A stretch of DNA of 64,000 nucleotides from Pseudomonas sp. Fl4BN1 (GCF_009908285.1 NZ_JAAARM010000001.1:434001-498000); one strand, 5' to 3'; positions 37,154-49,846 are shown, counted from the stretch's first letter. Numbers and translations are program-made. Notes: a model not told the origin generated them from the sequence alone.

Positions 37154-37596
37154 ACAAGCTACGCGACCGCTATCGAGTGGATCTCGCAGGGCTACAAGCT
37201 TCCTGCGAGGCCAACTATGCCCGGCTGATGCGCCTGTTGCCCGACATGCGCAACCAGCCTGTAGCCCGGCGCATTGCGCTGACCCAGGGTGACCAGATGC
37301 TCGGCGTACTGGCCCTCGAAGTGGTGCTGGCCTGTCCCTACACCACCACCTTGCAAGTACGCCAAGAGCACAGCCTGCCCTGGCTGCCGGTGCCGCAACT
37401 GGAAGTGCAGGTCTATCACGATGCACGCATGGCGGAAGTCATCAGCGCCGAGCATGCCCGGCGTTTTCGCGGCATCTACCCTTACCCTAACGCCTTCATG
37501 CACCAGCCGGATGAAAAGGCCCAGTTGAATGTGTTCCTCGGGGAGTGGCTCAGTCACTGCCTGGCCTGTGGGCATGAGTTCGAAGCTGTACGCTAG
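37144..37596 (+). CDS. DUF1249 family protein
   Basis: A 150-residue protein of the conserved DUF1249 family (E. coli YqiB). It starts MVVNKLRDRYRVDLAGLQ and includes MRLLPDMRNQPVARRIAL and the end segment YPYPNAFMHQPDEKAQLN. It is always found between nudF and cpdA in gamma-proteobacteria and overlaps nudF by 10 bp here. Its biochemical function is unknown. Confidence 0.9.
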   Translation: MVVNKLRDRYRVDLAGLQASCEANYARLMRLLPDMRNQPVARRIALTQGDQMLGVLALEVVLACPYTTTLQVRQEHSLPWLPVPQLEVQVYHDARMAEVISAEHARRFRGIYPYPNAFMHQPDEKAQLNVFLGEWLSHCLACGHEFEAVR

Positions 37597-37695
37597 ATGT
37601 GAACTGGGTCCACTTCGGTGGTTTCCTCTTTCTCGTTTCCCCCAGCATAATTGTCGCCTTCTTCATGCCTTGTGATTTCGCTCCGGGAGAACGCC

Positions 37696-38511
37696 GTGCC
37701 AAGCGTATCCGCTCTGTCCACTGACGACTCCGTGTTGCTGGTACAGCTGTCTGATAGCCATCTGTTTGCCGAGACGGACGCTACGCTGCTGGGCATGAAC
37801 ACCGCCGATAGCCTGCAGCGAGTCATCGACCTGGTATTGGCGCAGCAGCCGCAGATCGACCTGATGTTGGCCACCGGTGATCTGTCCCAGGACGGCACCC
37901 TGGAGTCCTACCAGCGCTTTCGCCAATTGACCCGACAGATCCGTGCGCCGGGGCGCTGGCTACCTGGCAACCATGATGAGCCGCAGGTCATGCAGCAGGC
38001 GACGCGAGGCAGCGACTTGCTGGAGCCGGTGGTGGATATCGGCAACTGGCGTATCACCATGCTGGACTCGGCGGTGCCCGGCTCGGTGCCGGGCTATCTG
38101 CAAGATGATCAACTGCAATTGCTGACTCGCTCCCTGAGCGAGGCCCCGGAACGCCATCATCTGATCTGCCTGCACCACCATCCAGTGTCCATCGACTGCG
38201 CCTGGATGGAGCCCATTGGCCTGCGCAACGCTCAGGCGCTGTTTGCCGTGATCGACGGTTTTCCACAGGTTCGCGCGCTGCTCTGGGGCCACGTGCATCA
38301 AGAAATCGATCGCCTGCGGGGTGACGTGCGACTGTTGGCCTCACCCTCCACCTGCATCCAGTTCGAGCCCCGCAGCGACGATTTCAAGGTCGAGGAGCAG
38401 GCGCCAGGCTACCGCTGGCTGCGCTTGCAGCCCGATGGACGGTTGGAAACCGGCGTGCAACGGGTCGAAGGCTACGAATTCACCATCGACTACGGCAGCA
38501 ACGGCTACTGA
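37696..38511 (+). CDS. cpdA: 3',5'-cyclic-AMP phosphodiesterase CpdA
   Basis: Hydrolyses cAMP and so damps Crp/Vfr signalling. The 271-residue metallophosphoesterase has the full metal set: QLSDSHL (D20, H22), ATGDLSQDG, LPGNHDEP, LHHHP and LLWGHVHQEI. The start is GTG at 37696 with GGGAGA upstream. An in-frame TTG at 37651 is less likely. It lies in the nudF-DUF1249-cpdA-yqiA-parE order shared with enterobacteria. Confidence 0.94.
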   Translation: MPSVSALSTDDSVLLVQLSDSHLFAETDATLLGMNTADSLQRVIDLVLAQQPQIDLMLATGDLSQDGTLESYQRFRQLTRQIRAPGRWLPGNHDEPQVMQQATRGSDLLEPVVDIGNWRITMLDSAVPGSVPGYLQDDQLQLLTRSLSEAPERHHLICLHHHPVSIDCAWMEPIGLRNAQALFAVIDGFPQVRALLWGHVHQEIDRLRGDVRLLASPSTCIQFEPRSDDFKVEEQAPGYRWLRLQPDGRLETGVQRVEGYEFTIDYGSNGY

Positions 38512-38578
38512 AGCGGCTTCGTTACCCGGCGCCATCCCTGTAAACTGCGGCTTTTGCCTCGGTGCACAGGGAGCTTGC

Positions 38579-39187
38579 ATGTCCGGTTCGATCCTCTATA
38601 TCCACGGCTTCAACAGTGCTCCCGCCTCGACCAAGGCCAGCCAGATGCGCAGCGTCATGGAGCAGCTAGGCCTGGGCGAGCAACTGCGCGTGCCGGCCTT
38701 GCATCACCATCCGCGCCAGGCCATTGGCCAGTTGGCACAGGCGATCGCCGAACTCGGTCGACCATTGCTGGTCGGCAGCTCGCTCGGCGGCTACTATGCG
38801 ACTCACCTTGCCGAGCGCTTTGGCCTGAAAGCCCTGCTGATCAACCCTGCTGTCAGCCCGCACCGGATGTTCGACGGTTATCTGGGCACGCAGAAGAACC
38901 TGTACACCGATGAAACCTGGGAGCTGACCCACGACCATGTGGCAGCCCTGGCTGAGCTGGAAGTCGCGCCGCCCCAGGACCCACAGCGTTATCAGGTCTG
39001 GTTGCAGACCGGGGACGAGACGCTGGATTATCGCAGCGCTCAACTGTATTACCGTGCCTGCGCCTTGCGTATCCAGGCCGGCGGCGATCATAGTTTCCAA
39101 GGTTTTGCCGGACAGTTGCCGGCGATGTTGAATTTTGCCGGCATCACTGCCGATCAGTACCAGGCGATCGACTTCACTGCATTGTGA
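38579..39187 (+). CDS. yqiA: YqiA-type esterase
   Basis: A 202-residue alpha/beta-hydrolase of the UPF0227/YqiA family. The oxyanion-side motif IHGFNSAPAS is at residues 8-17, the nucleophile elbow GSSLGG has S68, and the catalytic histidine follows in GGDHSFQGF. The ATG at 38579 starts after a GGGAG site. The longer in-frame extension upstream (from 38321) overlaps cpdA and is not real. Substrates are short acyl esters in E. coli, and the natural substrate is unknown. Confidence 0.92.
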   Translation: MSGSILYIHGFNSAPASTKASQMRSVMEQLGLGEQLRVPALHHHPRQAIGQLAQAIAELGRPLLVGSSLGGYYATHLAERFGLKALLINPAVSPHRMFDGYLGTQKNLYTDETWELTHDHVAALAELEVAPPQDPQRYQVWLQTGDETLDYRSAQLYYRACALRIQAGGDHSFQGFAGQLPAMLNFAGITADQYQAIDFTAL

Positions 39188-39229
39188 ACCGTCGCCCCAT
39201 ATTCATTGAACGACTAACGACGAGAACCC

Positions 39230-41134
39230 ATGGCCACTCCCAGCGCTAGCTCTTATAACGCAGACGCCATCGAAGTCCTCTCGGGACTCGACCCGGTGCG
39301 CAAACGCCCGGGCATGTATACCGACACTACGCGGCCCAACCACCTGGCCCAGGAAGTCATCGACAACAGTGTCGACGAAGCCCTGGCCGGCCATGCGAAG
39401 TCGATACAGGTCATCCTGCACGCCGACCATTCCCTGGAGGTCTCCGACGATGGCCGCGGCATGCCCGTGGACATCCACCCGGAAGAGGGCGTGTCGGGGA
39501 TCGAGCTGATCCTCACCAAACTCCATGCGGGCGGCAAGTTTTCCAACAAGAACTACCAGTTCTCCGGCGGTCTGCACGGGGTGGGTATTTCCGTGGTCAA
39601 CGCTCTGTCGAACCAGGTCCGGGTACGGGTCAAGCGCGACGGCAACGAATACCAGATGACCTTCGCCGACGGCTACAAGGCCACCGAGCTGGAAGTGGTC
39701 GGCACCGTAGGCAAGCGCAACACCGGTACCAGCGTGTACTTCGCGCCGGATCCGAAATACTTCGATTCACCGAAGTTCTCCGTCAGCCGCCTCAAGCACG
39801 TGCTCAAGGCCAAGGCCGTACTGTGTCCGGGACTGCTGGTCAGCTTCGAAGACAAGTCCAGCGGCGAGAAGGTCGAGTGGCATTATGAAGATGGCCTGCG
39901 TTCCTACCTGGTGGACGCGGTCAGCGAATTCGAACGCCTGCCGGACGAGCCGTTCTGCGGCAGCCTGGCAGGTAACAAGGAAGCGGTGGACTGGGCCCTG
40001 CTGTGGCTGCCCGAAGGCGGCGACAGTGTCCAGGAAAGCTACGTCAACCTGATCCCTACAGCCCAGGGCGGCACTCACGTCAACGGTCTGCGCCAGGGCT
40101 TGCTGGATGCCATGCGCGAGTTCTGCGAGTTCCGCAACCTGCTGCCCCGTGGCCTCAAGCTGGCGCCGGAAGACGTCTGGGAGCGGATTGCCTTTGTCCT
40201 GTCGATGAAGATGCAGGACGCGCAGTTCTCCGGCCAGACCAAGGAACGCTTGTCGTCCCGCGAGGCGGCGGCGTTCGTTTCCGGTGTGGTCAAGGACGCC
40301 TTCAGCCTGTGGCTCAACGCCAACCCCGAGCTGGGCATGCAACTGGCGGAACTGGCCATCAGCAACGCCGGTCGTCGTTTGAAGGCCAGCAAGAAGGTCG
40401 AACGCAAGCGCATTACCCAGGGGCCGGCACTGCCGGGCAAGCTGGCGGACTGCGCCGGCCAGGACCCGATGCGTTCCGAGCTGTTCCTGGTGGAGGGTGA
40501 CTCCGCCGGTGGTTCGGCCAAGCAGGCGCGGGACAAGGAATTCCAGGCGATCCTGCCGTTGCGCGGCAAGATCCTCAACACCTGGGAAGTGGACGGCAGC
40601 GAAGTCCTGGCCAGCCAGGAAGTGCACAATATTGCAGTGGCCATTGGCGTCGATCCGGGCGCCGAGGACATGAGCCAACTGCGCTACGGCAAGATCTGCA
40701 TTCTCGCCGACGCCGACTCCGACGGCCTGCACATCGCCACCTTGCTGTGTGCTCTGTTCGTCCAGCATTTCCGTCCGCTGGTGAATGCCGGCCACGTCTA
40801 CGTGGCCATGCCGCCGCTGTACCGCATCGACCTGGGCAAGGACATCTACTACGCCCTGGATGACGCCGAACGCGACGGCATCCTCGACCGCCTGGTGGCC
40901 GAGAAGAAACGTGGCAAGCCGCAGGTCACCCGATTCAAGGGGCTGGGTGAAATGAACCCGCCGCAACTGCGTGAGACCACCATGGACCCGAACACCCGGC
41001 GTCTGGTGCAGTTGACCCTGGATGACGTCGAGGCCACCTCGGAAATCATGGACATGCTGCTGGCGAAAAAGCGCGCCGGTGATCGCAAGGCCTGGCTGGA
41101 GTCCAAGGGCAACCTGGCCGAGGTGCTGGGCTGA
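39230..41134 (+). CDS. parE: DNA topoisomerase IV subunit B
   Basis: The ATPase subunit of topoisomerase IV, which decatenates daughter chromosomes. It has 634 residues. The GHKL ATPase part has EVIDNSVDEALAGHA, DDGRGMPVDIHPEEG and FSGGLHGVGISVVNAL. The TOPRIM domain has LVEGDSAGGSAKQARD and LADADSDGLHIA, and the C-terminus is normal. It is coupled by a 1-bp overlap to a phytase-like gene, and parC is 1.5 kb downstream. Confidence 0.97.
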   Translation: MATPSASSYNADAIEVLSGLDPVRKRPGMYTDTTRPNHLAQEVIDNSVDEALAGHAKSIQVILHADHSLEVSDDGRGMPVDIHPEEGVSGIELILTKLHAGGKFSNKNYQFSGGLHGVGISVVNALSNQVRVRVKRDGNEYQMTFADGYKATELEVVGTVGKRNTGTSVYFAPDPKYFDSPKFSVSRLKHVLKAKAVLCPGLLVSFEDKSSGEKVEWHYEDGLRSYLVDAVSEFERLPDEPFCGSLAGNKEAVDWALLWLPEGGDSVQESYVNLIPTAQGGTHVNGLRQGLLDAMREFCEFRNLLPRGLKLAPEDVWERIAFVLSMKMQDAQFSGQTKERLSSREAAAFVSGVVKDAFSLWLNANPELGMQLAELAISNAGRRLKASKKVERKRITQGPALPGKLADCAGQDPMRSELFLVEGDSAGGSAKQARDKEFQAILPLRGKILNTWEVDGSEVLASQEVHNIAVAIGVDPGAEDMSQLRYGKICILADADSDGLHIATLLCALFVQHFRPLVNAGHVYVAMPPLYRIDLGKDIYYALDDAERDGILDRLVAEKKRGKPQVTRFKGLGEMNPPQLRETTMDPNTRRLVQLTLDDVEATSEIMDMLLAKKRAGDRKAWLESKGNLAEVLG

Positions 41135-42116
41135 TGCACAGGGGTTTTGCCCTGGCCCTGGCGCTATTGGCAACCTCGGTGGTGGCCGCGCCGGCGCCCG
41201 AACTGACCTTGCTGTCCGAGCATCCTGTGGAAGGCATGCGTGGTGGCAATCTGTCCGGGCTGGCGCTCTGTGGCCAGGCATTGTGGACGGTCTCCGACCG
41301 CGACGACGATCAGATCTATCGGCTCGATACCCGCGATACCGTCTGGCAGGCCGAGACGGTCAAGATAGAGGTGCCGCCCGTGCCGGATACGGGTCTGCCC
41401 TGGGGATTGAAATCAAGCGCCTGGGCAGCGTCCTTCGTGCGTGGCGGCAAGTTGGATTTCGAAGGCATCTCCTGTGATGCCGCCGGCAACAAGTACGTGG
41501 TCAGCGAAACCCACGCCACGGTGTTGCAGGTTCCGATGCAAGGTGCGCCGGCCTGGTTGAAGATTTCCCCAGCCATGCTTCGCGAAGCCCGTGCCAGTGG
41601 CATGCTGTTGCATTTCAATGCCTTGTTCGAGGGCCTGGCGGTGAGCCCCGCCGGGGATCGGATCTGGTTGGCGGCGGAGCGTCAGCGGCGCGGCATGCTG
41701 ATGATCAAGCGTGGGCAGACCCTCTGGGACTGTGACGGCGCCTGCGTGCTGCTCAGCGAAGCCGGTATGGAAATGCAGCCGGCGCAGGTGCTCCATGCCA
41801 AGGCGGTATCTCGTGATTTCGCTGACTTGTCGCTGTTCGACGGCAAGCTGTTCACCCTTGAGCGTAATGCCTACCAGATCTGCCGCCGGGATGCGCAGAC
41901 TGCCAAGGTCGAGCAGTGCTGGTCGTTTGCCGCCGAAGCTCTGGTGGAGCATCGGCGCTATGCACAGTCTTTTGGTTTGGCGGAGGCGCTGGTGGTGGAT
42001 GCCAAGGGCGCTTGGGTCGGCCTGGACAACAACAATCATTGGGCCCGCGCCGATGGCGAGGCCCGTCCGATTGTCTGGCGCTTTGCGGCCCCTGAAGGCG
42101 GCTGGAGTGCCAAGCC

Positions 42117-42120
<4 letters not shown>
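41134..42120 (+). CDS. Secreted phytase-like esterase domain protein
   Basis: A 328-residue exported protein with a signal peptide (MHRGFALALALLATSVVAAP). The remainder fits the 'esterase-like activity of phytase' beta-propeller family: GGNLSGLALCGQALWTVSDR, LDFEGISCDAAGNKYVVSE, and FNALFEGLAVSPAGDRIWLA. It is the equivalent of PA4966. It overlaps parE by one base and the aspartic-protease gene by four, so it is co-expressed with topoisomerase IV. The link between these functions is not known. Confidence 0.85.
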
Positions 42121-44904
<2,784 letters not shown>

Positions 44905-45080
44905 GGCTGGGCTAGAGCGCTCGATCTGCGATTTAAGCGCCAGATCGACGCTAGAACACTGGAGTCATGGCGCATATTCACGGATGATATGCGCTTTCAA
45001 ACGCAGGCGTAGCCGTGCGTTATTCATGTTTTTTTGAGTATTTACACTGTGGCTAGCCTTATGGCCGCCACCTGGATGGG

Positions 45081-45794
45081 ATGATGACTGCTCTGCGCCT
45101 TCCTCTTGTTTTCTTGCTCGCCGGCGTTCTTGGCCTGGCGGGTTGCAGCGTACACCAACCGGTGTCGCTGTATCAGTTGGACAGCGGAAGTCCAGCTCAG
45201 CCGGCCAGCGCCGGCATGTCGGTATTGCTCGGCCCGGTGCTGATCGCGGATTACCTGCAACGTGAAACCCTCCTGCAGCGCCAGAACGATGGCAGCCTGC
45301 AGGCTTCCACTGATGGTCGTTGGGCGGGCAGCTTGTCTTCGGATATCGACCAACTGTTGCTGCGCCAGGTGGCGGGCCAACTGGACAGCCAACGGGTCGT
45401 GCTGGCACCGGCTACCAGCGGTTTCACCCCGGATGTACAAGTGCTGCTGTCGATCACTCGTCTGGATTCCGGCAAGTCGCAACCTGCGGTGCTGGATGCG
45501 CAATGGCGCTTGATCGATCGTCGTGGCCAGGTGCGGGACAACCGCATCGTCCACCTGCAGGAGCAGCACGCGGGTACCACGGCTTCCCAGGTCCAGGCTC
45601 AAGGCGTGTTGTTGCAGCGCCTGGCCGAGCAGCTGTCGGTCGCTCTCAAGCCCCTGGCCAATCAGCCGGCGGTGGCGGAGGTGCCTCGCAAGGCCGCGCC
45701 GGCACCAGCGGCCAAGCCGGCAGAGCAGGAGAAGCAGCCGAAGATTCCGATGGCCACGCCGATCCGCACGGATATGGAAGTATTCAGGTTCTGA
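45081..45794 (+). CDS. PqiC-family lipoprotein
   Basis: A 237-residue outer-membrane lipoprotein with signal peptide and lipobox LAGC (C22). It matches the ABC-type transport auxiliary/PqiC family: VSLYQLDSGSP at the front, MSVLLGPVLIADYLQRETLL, and VLLSITRLDSG in the core. PqiC normally works with PqiA/PqiB in inter-membrane lipid transport, but no pqiAB is nearby here. The C-terminus is proline/alanine-rich (about residues 195-225). A perfect terminator follows. Confidence 0.85.
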   Translation: MMTALRLPLVFLLAGVLGLAGCSVHQPVSLYQLDSGSPAQPASAGMSVLLGPVLIADYLQRETLLQRQNDGSLQASTDGRWAGSLSSDIDQLLLRQVAGQLDSQRVVLAPATSGFTPDVQVLLSITRLDSGKSQPAVLDAQWRLIDRRGQVRDNRIVHLQEQHAGTTASQVQAQGVLLQRLAEQLSVALKPLANQPAVAEVPRKAAPAPAAKPAEQEKQPKIPMATPIRTDMEVFRF

Positions 45795-45810
45795 GGTGAT
45801 TGGCTGCAAG

Positions 45811-45845
45811 ACAAGGCCCGCCCATTGGCGGGCCTTGTCGTTTCT
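45811..45845 (+). terminator. Terminator after the PqiC-family gene
   Basis: A perfect 12-bp stem ACAAGGCCCGCC/GGCGGGCCTTGT with the loop CATT is followed by CGTTTCT. The same outer words recur in the motB terminator. Confidence 0.85.
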
Positions 45846-45870
45846 GCAGTGGGCGTGTCTGGTCGATTGC

Positions 45871-45938
45871 CTTCGCCGGCAAGCCGGCTCCTACGCAGTC
45901 CGCCGGGGCTGTTGTAGGAGCTGGCTTGCCAGCGAAGG
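45871..45938. repeat. REP pair (REPIN)
   Basis: Two inverted REP units, CTTCGCCGGCAAGCCGGCTC (from 45871) and TTGTAGGAGCTGGCTTGCCA (from 45912), face each other in the gap between convergent genes. They are the same type as at 34198. Confidence 0.85.
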
Positions 45939-45965
45939 GCGCCACGCCGCCCGCCAGCCAGGCAC

Positions 45966-45994
45966 AAAAAAGCCCGCACTGGGCGGGCGTTTTC
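45966..45994 (-). terminator. Terminator of the AhpA/YtjB-type gene
   Basis: The stem GCCCGC/GCGGGC with a 5-base loop is flanked by an A6 run (T-run on the minus strand) and GTTTT. It lies just after the minus-strand stop at 46011. Confidence 0.85.
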
Positions 45995-46010
45995 TTGCAC
46001 GGTTTCAGCC

Positions 46011-47552
46011 TTACAGCTTGGCCCGTGTCTCGTGCATGCGCGCCAGTTGCCGTTCCAGCATCGACGGATAAGGCTCCATCAATCGTTCGACACAGCAGGC
46101 ACCTTCCGGGCTGGCGATAGGGCGGATACGTGCTCGCTGACGAATCAGTGCATCATCGTTGATCTTGCGCTCTACCAGCAGCAGGTTGCGGCTGTGTTGG
46201 GACAGTGCCAGGGCATCCTGGGCGGTCTCGGTCAGCAGCAGGTCGATCTGGCTCAGGCCGAACAATTCATCGCCCAGGGTCAGGCCCAGCTGCAGTTGCA
46301 GGGTGATGCCGCTGTCGGCCACTTCGATCTGCAGGGCATGGCCCAGGGCGCGCAGCAGCTCGCCGCAGCAGATGGCATTGGTCAGGTAGTCGTCGCCGCT
46401 GTCTTCGCTGTGGAACAGCATCAGCGTGCTGCCGTCGTTCAGGGTGTGCAGCTCGCTCTGGTACAGCGAGGCCGCCTGATCGAGGCAATCGCGATAGCGT
46501 TCCAGCAATTCCATCAGGCGCGCGCGTGGCAGGCGCCGCAGTTGTTCCTGAGCGCCCAGTTGCACCGCGAGCACCGCACTGTGCTGAGGCTGTTTCGGGG
46601 CTTGAGGTTGTGATTGCGGTTGTGGCTTGGGCGCTGGTGCCGACGAGTGATCGCGCAGGTCGGCGAACGGGTCTTCCTCGTCCAGCTGGTCTTCCTCAGC
46701 GCTGACCTGGTGCCGTGGCGCAGGCTTGAGGCCGGCCACCGGGGCGCTTTCATCAAAGCTCGGATCGCGCAGGTTGCGCACTTCGAACGCCGGTTCGTCT
46801 GCCTCGGTGTCCTGGTAATCCTCTTCTTCGTCTTCTGGCTGAGGTTCCGGCTCCGGCTTTTCCGGCACCAGGCGCGCGTGTAGTTGGCGCGCCAGGTCGC
46901 CGATTTCGTCCTGGCGCTGAGTGGCCGGAGTGTGTTCATCCAGGTCCCGCAGCCAGACTCGCAGTTGCAGCAGTGGGGTGGAGATGTGGCGTCCCAGGCG
47001 CAGGCTCAGGGCCAATGCCAGGGCCAGCAGGATGGCGCTGAGAATCCCCATGCTCTGCAGGCTGATGGTCATCGGCTGCTGGAATTGCGCCATGTCCAGG
47101 CTGATCCGCAGGTTGCCGGCAGTCACGTCCTGGAAGGTGATCTTGGTTTGGTACACACCCTCGGTTTCACCCAGCAGGCTGCTCTTTGGGCGTTGGCCGG
47201 CTTCGGCGAGGATGCGGTTGTCGACGCTATAGATTGCCGCGTGGGCTACCAGCGGGTTCTTGGTCAGGTTGTTGAGCAGGACATTGAGGCTGAGGATGTC
47301 ATTGGACACCAGCAGCTCGGTGGCCGAAGTGGCGGTCTGGGTGGTCAGGCTCTGACCCAGGGCGTCGGCCTGTTCATGCATGGCTTGCTTGAACTGCAGG
47401 CCCATCACGCCGGCATAGATCACCAGGGCCAGGGCGACCAGGATCACGTTATGGCTGGCAATGCGCAATGCAATCGGCACACGGCGATGACGCAGTGCAC
47501 GGAAGATCAGCAGGAAGAAGTTATCGGTTTTAACTGGCGTGGGCCGGTTCAC
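46011..47552 (-). CDS. AhpA/YtjB-family inner membrane protein
   Basis: A 513-residue membrane protein (equivalent of PA4961). Like E. coli ytjB/smp it is divergent from serB. Two helices (about residues 33-52 and 163-185) enclose a periplasmic SMP_2 domain. A HAMP-like stretch and an acidic low-complexity linker (about 230-310, many E/D/P) follow. The C-terminal 180 residues resemble a degenerate class III nucleotide-cyclase fold (see findings). No catalytic metal aspartates are obvious. Function unknown. Confidence 0.82.
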   Translation of the reverse strand: MNRPTPVKTDNFFLLIFRALRHRRVPIALRIASHNVILVALALVIYAGVMGLQFKQAMHEQADALGQSLTTQTATSATELLVSNDILSLNVLLNNLTKNPLVAHAAIYSVDNRILAEAGQRPKSSLLGETEGVYQTKITFQDVTAGNLRISLDMAQFQQPMTISLQSMGILSAILLALALALSLRLGRHISTPLLQLRVWLRDLDEHTPATQRQDEIGDLARQLHARLVPEKPEPEPQPEDEEEDYQDTEADEPAFEVRNLRDPSFDESAPVAGLKPAPRHQVSAEEDQLDEEDPFADLRDHSSAPAPKPQPQSQPQAPKQPQHSAVLAVQLGAQEQLRRLPRARLMELLERYRDCLDQAASLYQSELHTLNDGSTLMLFHSEDSGDDYLTNAICCGELLRALGHALQIEVADSGITLQLQLGLTLGDELFGLSQIDLLLTETAQDALALSQHSRNLLLVERKINDDALIRQRARIRPIASPEGACCVERLMEPYPSMLERQLARMHETRAKL

Positions 47553-47685
47553 TGAGCTCGGCTCTTTTGTCCGTGAAGTTGACGCGCAGTATAGCGATAG
47601 GCCCTAGGCCGGCAAAGCGCTGGCTGTGCCCGATGGTCACCGAAAGTGGGTAGAATGAGCTTTTTTTCCACCTCGGGGGTGCGCC

Positions 47686-48900
47686 TTGCGCGAAATTGTC
47701 CTGATAAACATCACCGGCGAAGATCGTCCCGGTCTGACTGCGGCCATTACCGGTGTTCTGGCCCAGGGTGGTGTGAACATTCTCGACATTGGTCAGGCGG
47801 TGATCCACGACACCCTGTCGTTCGGCATCCTGGTTGAAATTCCGAGCAACGAGCAGAGCTCGTCGGTGCTCAAGGATATTCTGTTCACCGCCTACAAGCT
47901 CGACCAGCAGGTCCGCTTCACGCCGGTGTCCGAAGAGGACTACCAGCAATGGGTGGACGGCCAAGGCAAGAAGCGCCATATCGTTACTTTGCTGACCCGC
48001 AAGGTCACCGCTGAGCAACTGCAGCGAGTAAGTTCGATTACTGCCCAATATGGCCTGAACATCGACCATATCGATCGCCTGTCCGGGCGTATGCCTCTGG
48101 ACATGCCGGCGGACCAGGGCAAGGGCTGCATCGAGTTTTCGGTGCGTGGCGAAGCCGCCGACCCACAGGCCTTGCGCGCTGAGTTCCTCAGTGTGGCTCA
48201 GGAGCTAAACGTCGATATCGCCTTCCAGGAGGACTCGCTGTTCCGCCGTAACCGGCGCCTGGCGGTGTTCGACATGGATTCGACATTGATCGAGGCTGAA
48301 GTCATCGACGAGCTGGCCAAGGCCGCCGGGGTTGGCGCTCGGGTGGCGGAAATCACCGAGCGGGCAATGGCCGGCGAGCTGGATTTCCGTGCCAGCTTCA
48401 AGGAGCGCCTGGCGCTGCTCAAGGGCCTGGACGTGAGCGTTCTGGATGCCATCGGCGCCTCCCTGCGCTTGACCGAAGGTGCGGAAACCCTGTTCGCCGA
48501 GCTCAAGCGCCTGGGCTACAAGACCGCGATCCTCTCCGGTGGCTTCACTTACTTCGCCAAGCAGCTGCAGGCCAAGCTGGGCATCGACTATGTGTTCGCC
48601 AACGAGTTGGAAGTGGTGGACGGCAAGGTCACCGGCGTGGCCGTGGAGCCGATTGTCGACGCTCAGCGCAAGGCCGATCTGCTGCGTGAACTGGCCCACA
48701 AGGAAGGCTTGCGACTGGAGCAGACTATCGCGGTCGGCGACGGCGCCAATGATCTGCCGATGCTGGGCATTGCCGGCTTGGGCGTGGCCTTCCGCGCCAA
48801 GCCACTGGTCAAGCAATCGGCCAAGCAGGCGATCTCCACCCTGGGCCTGGATGGCGTGCTGTACCTGCTGGGTTTCCGTGATCGTGACGGACAGCTCTGA
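47686..48900 (+). CDS. serB: Phosphoserine phosphatase SerB (two ACT domains)
   Basis: Last step of serine synthesis. The 404-residue protein begins at TTG (47686), which gives the standard MREIVLINITG start. Two ACT domains (about 1-85 and 95-180) precede the HAD phosphatase with FDMDSTLIEAEV (D196, D198), SGGFTYFAKQL and GDGANDLPML. Such Pseudomonas forms are longer than the E. coli enzyme because of the tandem ACT domains. It is divergent from the AhpA/YtjB-type gene, and a perfect palindromic terminator follows. Confidence 0.95.
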   Translation: MREIVLINITGEDRPGLTAAITGVLAQGGVNILDIGQAVIHDTLSFGILVEIPSNEQSSSVLKDILFTAYKLDQQVRFTPVSEEDYQQWVDGQGKKRHIVTLLTRKVTAEQLQRVSSITAQYGLNIDHIDRLSGRMPLDMPADQGKGCIEFSVRGEAADPQALRAEFLSVAQELNVDIAFQEDSLFRRNRRLAVFDMDSTLIEAEVIDELAKAAGVGARVAEITERAMAGELDFRASFKERLALLKGLDVSVLDAIGASLRLTEGAETLFAELKRLGYKTAILSGGFTYFAKQLQAKLGIDYVFANELEVVDGKVTGVAVEPIVDAQRKADLLRELAHKEGLRLEQTIAVGDGANDLPMLGIAGLGVAFRAKPLVKQSAKQAISTLGLDGVLYLLGFRDRDGQL

Positions 48901-48939
48901 GTTCCTGCCATCGCGCGAGGGGTGAAACCCTCAGCCCAT

Positions 48940-48969
48940 GAAAAACGCCGCTGATCAGCGGCGTTTTTC
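48940..48969. terminator. Bidirectional terminator between serB and psd
   Basis: A perfect 30-bp palindrome, GAAAAACGCCGCTGA/TCAGCGGCGTTTTTC, with A- and T-runs on both sides. It serves both convergent genes. Confidence 0.93.
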
Positions 48970-48985
48970 ATTTAGCGTTGGAGCA

Positions 48986-49846
48986 TCAGGCTTTAGGCAG
49001 GCCCATGCCTTGCCCCATCTGCACGGGTGAGCCAGCGGTCAGGTCTTCGGCCCATTTCACCTGGTCCGGGCCAAACAGCACGATGGCGGTGGAGCCCAGT
49101 TTGAAGCGGCCCATCTCGGCACCTTTTTCCAGGTGGATTGGCGCTCGGGCGGCTTCGTCGTAACGCACGGTCTTGAGTTCGCGCTTGGGCGGCGTTACCA
49201 GGCCGGCCCAGACGGTTTCAATCGACGCGACGATCATTGCACCCACCAGCACCAGTGCCATCGGCCCGCGTTCGGTGTCGAAAATGCACACTACGCGCTC
49301 GTTGCGGGCGAACAGTTCGGGAACGTTCTCGGCGGTGGTCTGGTTCACCGAGAAGATCCTCCCAGGCACGTAGACCATTTCCCGCAGGGTACCGGCCAGA
49401 GGCATGTGCACCCGGTGGTAGTCCTTGGGCGACAGGTAGATGGTGGCGAAGTCACCGCCCATGAATGGCGCGGCCAGGGCCGGGTCGCCGCCCAGCAGTT
49501 CCAGCACGCTGTAGCTGTGGCCCTTGGCCTGGAACACTCGGCCGTGTTCGATCGGGCCCAGTTGGCTGACTGCACCGTCGGCTGGGCTGAGCACTGCGCC
49601 CGGAGTCGGGTCCAGCGGCCGGACACCGTCTTTCAGGGCGCGGGTGAAGAAGGCGTTGAAGTGCTCGTAAGCGGTCACGTCCTCCACTTGGGCCTCGGAC
49701 ATGTCCACCTGATACTGCTTGGCGAACCAACTGGTGAAGGCATTCTTGAACCAGCGCACGCGGCACTCGGCAATGCAGCCGGCCAGGCGCGACAGCAGGT
49801 GGTGAGGCAGCAGGTACTGGCTGAGGATGAACAAACGCTTTTTCAT
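48986..49846 (-). CDS. psd: Phosphatidylserine decarboxylase proenzyme
   Basis: Makes phosphatidylethanolamine at the inner membrane. The 286-residue proenzyme carries the self-cleavage motif LGST (250-253), where S252 becomes the pyruvoyl group. Other markers are [23 protein letters not shown] and [12 protein letters not shown]. It is followed on the same strand, upstream, by the rhodanese gene. A perfect terminator separates it from serB. Confidence 0.96.
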   Translation of the reverse strand: MKKRLFILSQYLLPHHLLSRLAGCIAECRVRWFKNAFTSWFAKQYQVDMSEAQVEDVTAYEHFNAFFTRALKDGVRPLDPTPGAVLSPADGAVSQLGPIEHGRVFQAKGHSYSVLELLGGDPALAAPFMGGDFATIYLSPKDYHRVHMPLAGTLREMVYVPGRIFSVNQTTAENVPELFARNERVVCIFDTERGPMALVLVGAMIVASIETVWAGLVTPPKRELKTVRYDEAARAPIHLEKGAEMGRFKLGSTAIVLFGPDQVKWAEDLTAGSPVQMGQGMGLPKA

